Shown here piece by piece: positions 60,648 to 64,000 of a stretch of DNA of 64,000 nucleotides. The notes under the pieces are model-generated. The model did no database searches, was not told where the DNA came from, and worked only from the letters and a program-made list of their open reading frames with translations. Source of the DNA: Streptomyces sp. LHD-70 (lineage in GTDB: Bacteria; Actinomycetota; Actinomycetes; Streptomycetales; Streptomycetaceae); the NCBI RefSeq assembly GCF_031157275.1, contig NZ_JAVIFW010000033.1, positions 1 through 64,000 on the forward strand, read 5' to 3'. Made by a program: the position numbers and the translations under genes. Position 1 is the stretch's first letter; every line of letters starts with the position of its first letter.

Positions 60648-61369
60648 CAGCGGGCAGGCACGGAGAGGAGTTCCCGGATCCAAGCGGTGACGGCCGTCGC
60701 GCCCGGATCCTCCGTCAGGGAGGTGAACAGCACCGGCAGATCCCCGCGCTGCGCGTGGGCGTCGCGTTCCATCACCGTCAGATCGGCACCGACGTTCACC
60801 GCGAGGTCGGTCTTGTTGATGACGAGCAGGTCGGCCCGCCTGACCCCGGGGCCGCCCTTGCGCGGCACCTTGTCGCCGCCGGCGACGTCGACGACGAAGA
60901 CCTGCCGGTCGACCAGGCCGTTGCTGAACGTGGCGGTGAGGTTGTCCCCGCCGCTCTCCACCAGCACGAGGTCAAGCCGCGGCAGGCTTCCCTGGAGTTC
61001 CTCGATGGCTTCCAGGTTGGCCGAAATGTCATCCCGGATCGCGGTGTGCGGGCAGCAGCCGGTTTCCACGGCCCGGACCCGCTCGGCGGGCAGCACACCA
61101 TGGCGCAGCAGGAAGTCGGCGTCCTCGGTGGTGTAGATGTCGTTGGTCACGACCGCCAGCTCGTACTCGGCGCTCAACGCGCGGCACAGCGCGGCCACCA
61201 GAGCGGTCTTGCCAGAGCCGACAGGGCCGCCGATCCCGACCCGTAGGGGGGCCTGACCGGCCCGTCCCGGCGAGGGTGGCGTCGTATCCGAGGGGGATCG
61301 GGAACCGTCCGGCAGCCGCTCGGACCGCTTTTCCTCGTACGTGTCGGATCGTGCATGGTCAAGATGCAA
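60647..61369 (-). CDS. ureG: Urease accessory GTPase UreG, second cluster
   Basis: 240 residues from a TTG start ([20 protein letters not shown] at the N-terminus), with GGGAGG 8 bases upstream and an 11-base overlap with ureF. P-loop [15 protein letters not shown], metal-binding [13 protein letters not shown] with an extra cysteine before the [20 protein letters not shown] and [10 protein letters not shown]. Its N-terminus has only two histidines, fewer than many actinobacterial UreG proteins. It should serve the second urease. Confidence 0.92.
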   Translation of the reverse strand: MHLDHARSDTYEEKRSERLPDGSRSPSDTTPPSPGRAGQAPLRVGIGGPVGSGKTALVAALCRALSAEYELAVVTNDIYTTEDADFLLRHGVLPAERVRAVETGCCPHTAIRDDISANLEAIEELQGSLPRLDLVLVESGGDNLTATFSNGLVDRQVFVVDVAGGDKVPRKGGPGVRRADLLVINKTDLAVNVGADLTVMERDAHAQRGDLPVLFTSLTEDPGATAVTAWIRELLSVPAR

Positions 61370-62147
61370 AGAGACGCACCTCCCAGGTGGCGTGCAGTTC
61401 GGCGGAGACATCGAGCAACGGTGCACCCCAGGCGGGCAGATCCGCCGGGGCGTCGTGTGCCTGCGCGGCAGCGGCGGTGGCCACGGCGTCGAGCTGGTCG
61501 CCGAGCCGAGCGAGTACCGCGTAGACGGAATAGGGGTCGAGCCCGAGCAGCCGGACAGCGGCCGTCGCCGGGACCATGACCGAGTCGTGTACCGCAGCCC
61601 AGGCGACGGCCTGCGGTTCCAGACCGGCGACGGCCGCAACGGCACCCAGTGCGACCGGCTGGTGCGGGCCGCGCGGCGCGGCCGCGGCGAGCTCGTCGAG
61701 GGTGCTGTGCGGCCACACCCGCAGACCGCAGCGAAGCAGTTGACGGCCCAGCCGGCGGGACGCGGCGCGTAGGGCAGGGGACGGTGTCCGCGCCTCCAAC
61801 TCGTCATCGAGCACGCGCAGTACGGAGGCCGCAGACCCGCTCCCGGCCTGCGCCCCGCCACAGGAATGCACGGCCGCGCAACCGGCGGCGGCGAACGCCG
61901 CGGCGACGCGGCCCGCGGTCGCCACCCGGCCGCGCAGGAACGCTTCCATCCCGGTGACGTCCCGCATGCCCTCCAGGGCGACAACCGCCTCAAGCCCCCC
62001 GGAATGCGCGTGCGCCCCCGCGGGGAACCGCCCGTCGGCGAGCAGAAGCAGCGCGGCGAACGAATCCGCTGCCGCCCCTGGCGAAGGGCTGTCCAACCCG
62101 GTCGGCGCCGTTGCCGTCGATGCCCTCGTGGCTGTTGATGCTGTCAT
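61359..62147 (-). CDS. ureF: Urease accessory protein UreF, second cluster
   Basis: 262 residues with a Thr/Ala-rich N-terminal extension of about 28 residues: [20 protein letters not shown] (the UreF N-terminal motif), [40 protein letters not shown] and C-terminal [12 protein letters not shown]. The ATG follows the ureC stop directly. It is longer and more divergent than UreF of the first cluster. Confidence 0.9.
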   Translation of the reverse strand: MTASTATRASTATAPTGLDSPSPGAAADSFAALLLLADGRFPAGAHAHSGGLEAVVALEGMRDVTGMEAFLRGRVATAGRVAAAFAAAGCAAVHSCGGAQAGSGSAASVLRVLDDELEARTPSPALRAASRRLGRQLLRCGLRVWPHSTLDELAAAAPRGPHQPVALGAVAAVAGLEPQAVAWAAVHDSVMVPATAAVRLLGLDPYSVYAVLARLGDQLDAVATAAAAQAHDAPADLPAWGAPLLDVSAELHATWEVRLFAS

Positions 62148-63860
62148 CTAGAAGAGGAAGTAGCGCTGCGTCAGGGGCAGCTCGTAGGCGGGTTCGTGTT
62201 CGATCAGCTCGCCGTCGACGCGGACGCTGTAGGTGTCGGGGTCGACCTCGATTCGGGGCAGCGCGGTGTTCTCCGGCAGGTCCGCCTTGCCGCGGCCGCG
62301 TACGCTCCGGACCGCCACGAGCGGGCGGGTGACCCTCGTGAGCCGCTCGGACAGACCGTCCTCGAGCGCGGCCGGCGAGACGAACGCGACGCTCGTCGAC
62401 GTCGCCGACGGGCTCTTGGCGTTGAAGCCAAGCCGCGGTAGGACCGGATGCGGAGTGGGTACCGACGCGTTGGGGTCGCCGAGCGCAGCGCAGGCCGCCA
62501 TACCGCCCTTGAACACCATGGTCGGCCGCACCCCGAACAGGGCCGGCTGCCACAGCACCAGGTCGGCCATCTTGCCCGGTTCGACCGAGCCGACCTCGCC
62601 TTCCAAACCGTGGGCGACGGCCGGACAGATGGTGTACTTCGCGATGTAGCGGCGGGCACGGTGATTGTCGGCCCGTCCGTCGCCGGGCAGTGCCCCGCGC
62701 AGCTCCTTCATCCGGTGGGCGGTCTGCCAGGTCCGGGACACGACTTCGCCGATCCGGCCCATCGCCTGTGCGTCGGAGGACATGATCGACAGTGCGCCGA
62801 GGTCCTGCAGCACATCCTCGGCGGCGATGGTGCCCGCCCGGACCCGGCTCTCGGCGAAGGCCAGGTCGTTGGGGATCTGCGGGTTGAGATGGTGGGCCAC
62901 CATCACCATGTCCAGGTGTTCGGCGATGGTGTTGTGCGTGAACGGCCGCGTGGGGTTGGTGGAGGCGGGCAGTACGTACGGCTCCGCAGCGATCCGGATG
63001 ATGTCCGGAGCGTGGCCGCCGCCCGCGCCCTCGGTGTGGAAGGCGTGGAACGTACGGCCCCTGACCGCGGCGAGCAGATCCTCCACGAACCCGGCCTCGT
63101 TGAGGGTGTCGCTGTGGATCGCGACCTGCACACCCGCCGCGTCGGCGACGGTCAGGGCCGCGTCGACCGCCGCGGGCGTCGCGCCCCAGTCCTCGTGGAC
63201 CTTGAATCCCGCCGCCCCGCCCCGCAGTTGCTCCCACAGCGCGTCGTGGGAGACCGTGTTGCCGCGGGCCAGGAACAGCACGTTGACCGGCCAGGGCTCG
63301 AAGGACTCCAGCATCCGCTCCAGCCACCACGCGCCCGGTGTCGCCAGCGTCGCCAGCGATCCCTGGGTCGGGCCGGTGCCGCCGCCGACCACAGTCGTCG
63401 TGCCCGCGGCCAGTGCCTCTTCGAACATGTCCGGGCCGACGAAGTGCACATGGGTGTCGATGGTTCCCGCGGTCAGGATCATGCCGTTGCCCGCGGCGAC
63501 CTCCGTTGACGGGCCGATGACCAGGTCGGGGTGGACGTCGTCCGTGGTCTCCGGGTTGCCGGCCTTGCCCAGGGCCGTGATCCGGCCGTCGCGGATGCCC
63601 ACGTCGGCCTTCACCACACCCCAGTGGTCCAGAACGACGGCGCCGGTGATGACAAGGTCGGGGGTCCCCTCCGCCCGGGTGGCACGAGACTGGCCCATCG
63701 ACTCGCGGATGGACTTGCCGCCGCCGAAGACCGCTTCGTCACCACCGGCGCAGCGGTCCTCCTCGACCTCGATGAACAGATTGGTGTCCGCCAGGCGGAT
63801 CCGGTCCCCGGTCGTGGGGCCGAACGCCGCCGCGTACTCCCGGCGTTCGACGTCAGCCAT
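62148..63860 (-). CDS. ureC: Urease subunit alpha, second cluster; flap cysteine replaced by alanine
   Basis: 570 residues, full length. The HxH pair ([11 protein letters not shown]), carbamylated Lys ([11 protein letters not shown]), His in [10 protein letters not shown] and [15 protein letters not shown], and Asp in [10 protein letters not shown] are all intact. The mobile flap reads [10 protein letters not shown], with alanine where most ureases, including the first UreC here, have cysteine. The enzyme should still be active, because mutants of this cysteine in other ureases keep activity with altered pH dependence. It would be expected to be less sensitive to thiol-blocking inhibitors. 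The start overlaps the end of the upstream beta-subunit gene by eight bases. Confidence 0.95.
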   Translation of the reverse strand: MADVERREYAAAFGPTTGDRIRLADTNLFIEVEEDRCAGGDEAVFGGGKSIRESMGQSRATRAEGTPDLVITGAVVLDHWGVVKADVGIRDGRITALGKAGNPETTDDVHPDLVIGPSTEVAAGNGMILTAGTIDTHVHFVGPDMFEEALAAGTTTVVGGGTGPTQGSLATLATPGAWWLERMLESFEPWPVNVLFLARGNTVSHDALWEQLRGGAAGFKVHEDWGATPAAVDAALTVADAAGVQVAIHSDTLNEAGFVEDLLAAVRGRTFHAFHTEGAGGGHAPDIIRIAAEPYVLPASTNPTRPFTHNTIAEHLDMVMVAHHLNPQIPNDLAFAESRVRAGTIAAEDVLQDLGALSIMSSDAQAMGRIGEVVSRTWQTAHRMKELRGALPGDGRADNHRARRYIAKYTICPAVAHGLEGEVGSVEPGKMADLVLWQPALFGVRPTMVFKGGMAACAALGDPNASVPTPHPVLPRLGFNAKSPSATSTSVAFVSPAALEDGLSERLTRVTRPLVAVRSVRGRGKADLPENTALPRIEVDPDTYSVRVDGELIEHEPAYELPLTQRYFLF

Positions 63861-64000
63861 CGAGCGGCCCTCCGCACTCTCCCCGCAGCCCGGCGACGAT
63901 GCGCTGCCCCGCGATCGGGATCAGCGTCACCTCCACCAGCGCGCCCGGCTCGAACCGCATCGACCCACCGGACAGCACAGCCAGCCGCCTGCCCCACGCC
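63853..64000 (-). CDS. ureB: Urease beta-subunit C-terminus, second cluster, partial
   Basis: The minus-strand frame entering from the right edge reads [20 protein letters not shown] then [20 protein letters not shown] and ends GGPLDG with a TGA at 63853-63855. This is the C-terminal part of UreB (compare the RFEPG of the first cluster). Whether it is a separate UreB or a fused gamma-beta subunit cannot be seen, since the gene continues outside the window. Confidence 0.85.
   Translation of the reverse strand, partial: AWGRRLAVLSGGSMRFEPGALVEVTLIPIAGQRIVAGLRGECGGPLDG

Overview
The window is high-GC DNA with strong third-position GC bias, abundant GTG starts, GGAGG-type ribosome sites, ECF41-type sigma factors and secreted proteins with Ala-rich signal peptides. 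This fits the chromosome of a Streptomyces or close relative. No rRNA, tRNA, prophage or CRISPR array was recognised. Several decayed genes and an IS481-type remnant show that parts of the window are accessory.

Left part (0-10 kb): a partial unknown frame, a macrolide-type glycosyltransferase divergent from a sarcosine/dimethylglycine-type methyltransferase, a TetR gene with an overlapping membrane-protein gene and a long operator palindrome, a 2H phosphoesterase with a DUF2236 oxygenase-like protein, a PadR/DUF1048 pair behind a perfect 26-bp inverted repeat, a serine beta-lactamase-like hydrolase, and a membrane-anchored sulfite-oxidase-type enzyme divergent from a secreted fasciclin protein. 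From 11 to 15 kb lie two secreted N-acetylglucosaminidases (GH84, GH20). From 15 to 29 kb: an ECF sigma gene with a type-II-NADH-dehydrogenase-like flavoprotein, a decayed hydrolase, a PIG-L deacetylase, a FadR/GntR regulator divergent from a nitrilase and permease, secreted cell-wall and nucleotidase proteins, a lectin, and a scar containing an IS481 fragment. From 29.7 to 33.7 kb: an ECF sigma/anti-sigma pair followed by a secreted beta-propeller and a secreted EF-hand-like protein.

The centre (33.7-50.3 kb) reads as a taurine/sulfoacetaldehyde dissimilation island. A class III aminotransferase (taurine-pyruvate type) would make sulfoacetaldehyde and alanine. Alanine dehydrogenase would regenerate pyruvate. 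Xsc would convert sulfoacetaldehyde plus phosphate to acetyl phosphate and sulfite, and Pta would pass the acetyl group to CoA. A YeiH-type exporter with a divergent LysR gene is placed to deal with sulfite or sulfate, and an APC permease could import the substrate. A MocR/TauR-like and an IclR regulator sit at the two divergent promoters. In the middle is a CobS-like AAA+ ATPase with a CobT-like VWA partner, with no cobaltochelatase CobN and no other cobalamin gene in the window. This is the most unusual feature.

Right part: 50.3-51.5 kb is a decay zone with a broken HNH nuclease. At 51.5-54.6 kb is a textbook ECF41 locus (carboxymuconolactone-decarboxylase protein, frameshifted cupin, oxidoreductase, sigma factor) with an exact match to the published ECF41 promoter. 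From 55.2 kb to the right edge are two complete-looking urease clusters facing tail to tail. ureABCFGD is on the plus strand. A divergent second set (ureB end, C, F, G, D) is on the minus strand, and its UreC has alanine in place of the flap cysteine.

Tandem repeats start at or just after the ends of three genes (fasciclin, GH84, IclR), and a fourth array lies upstream of the fasciclin gene.
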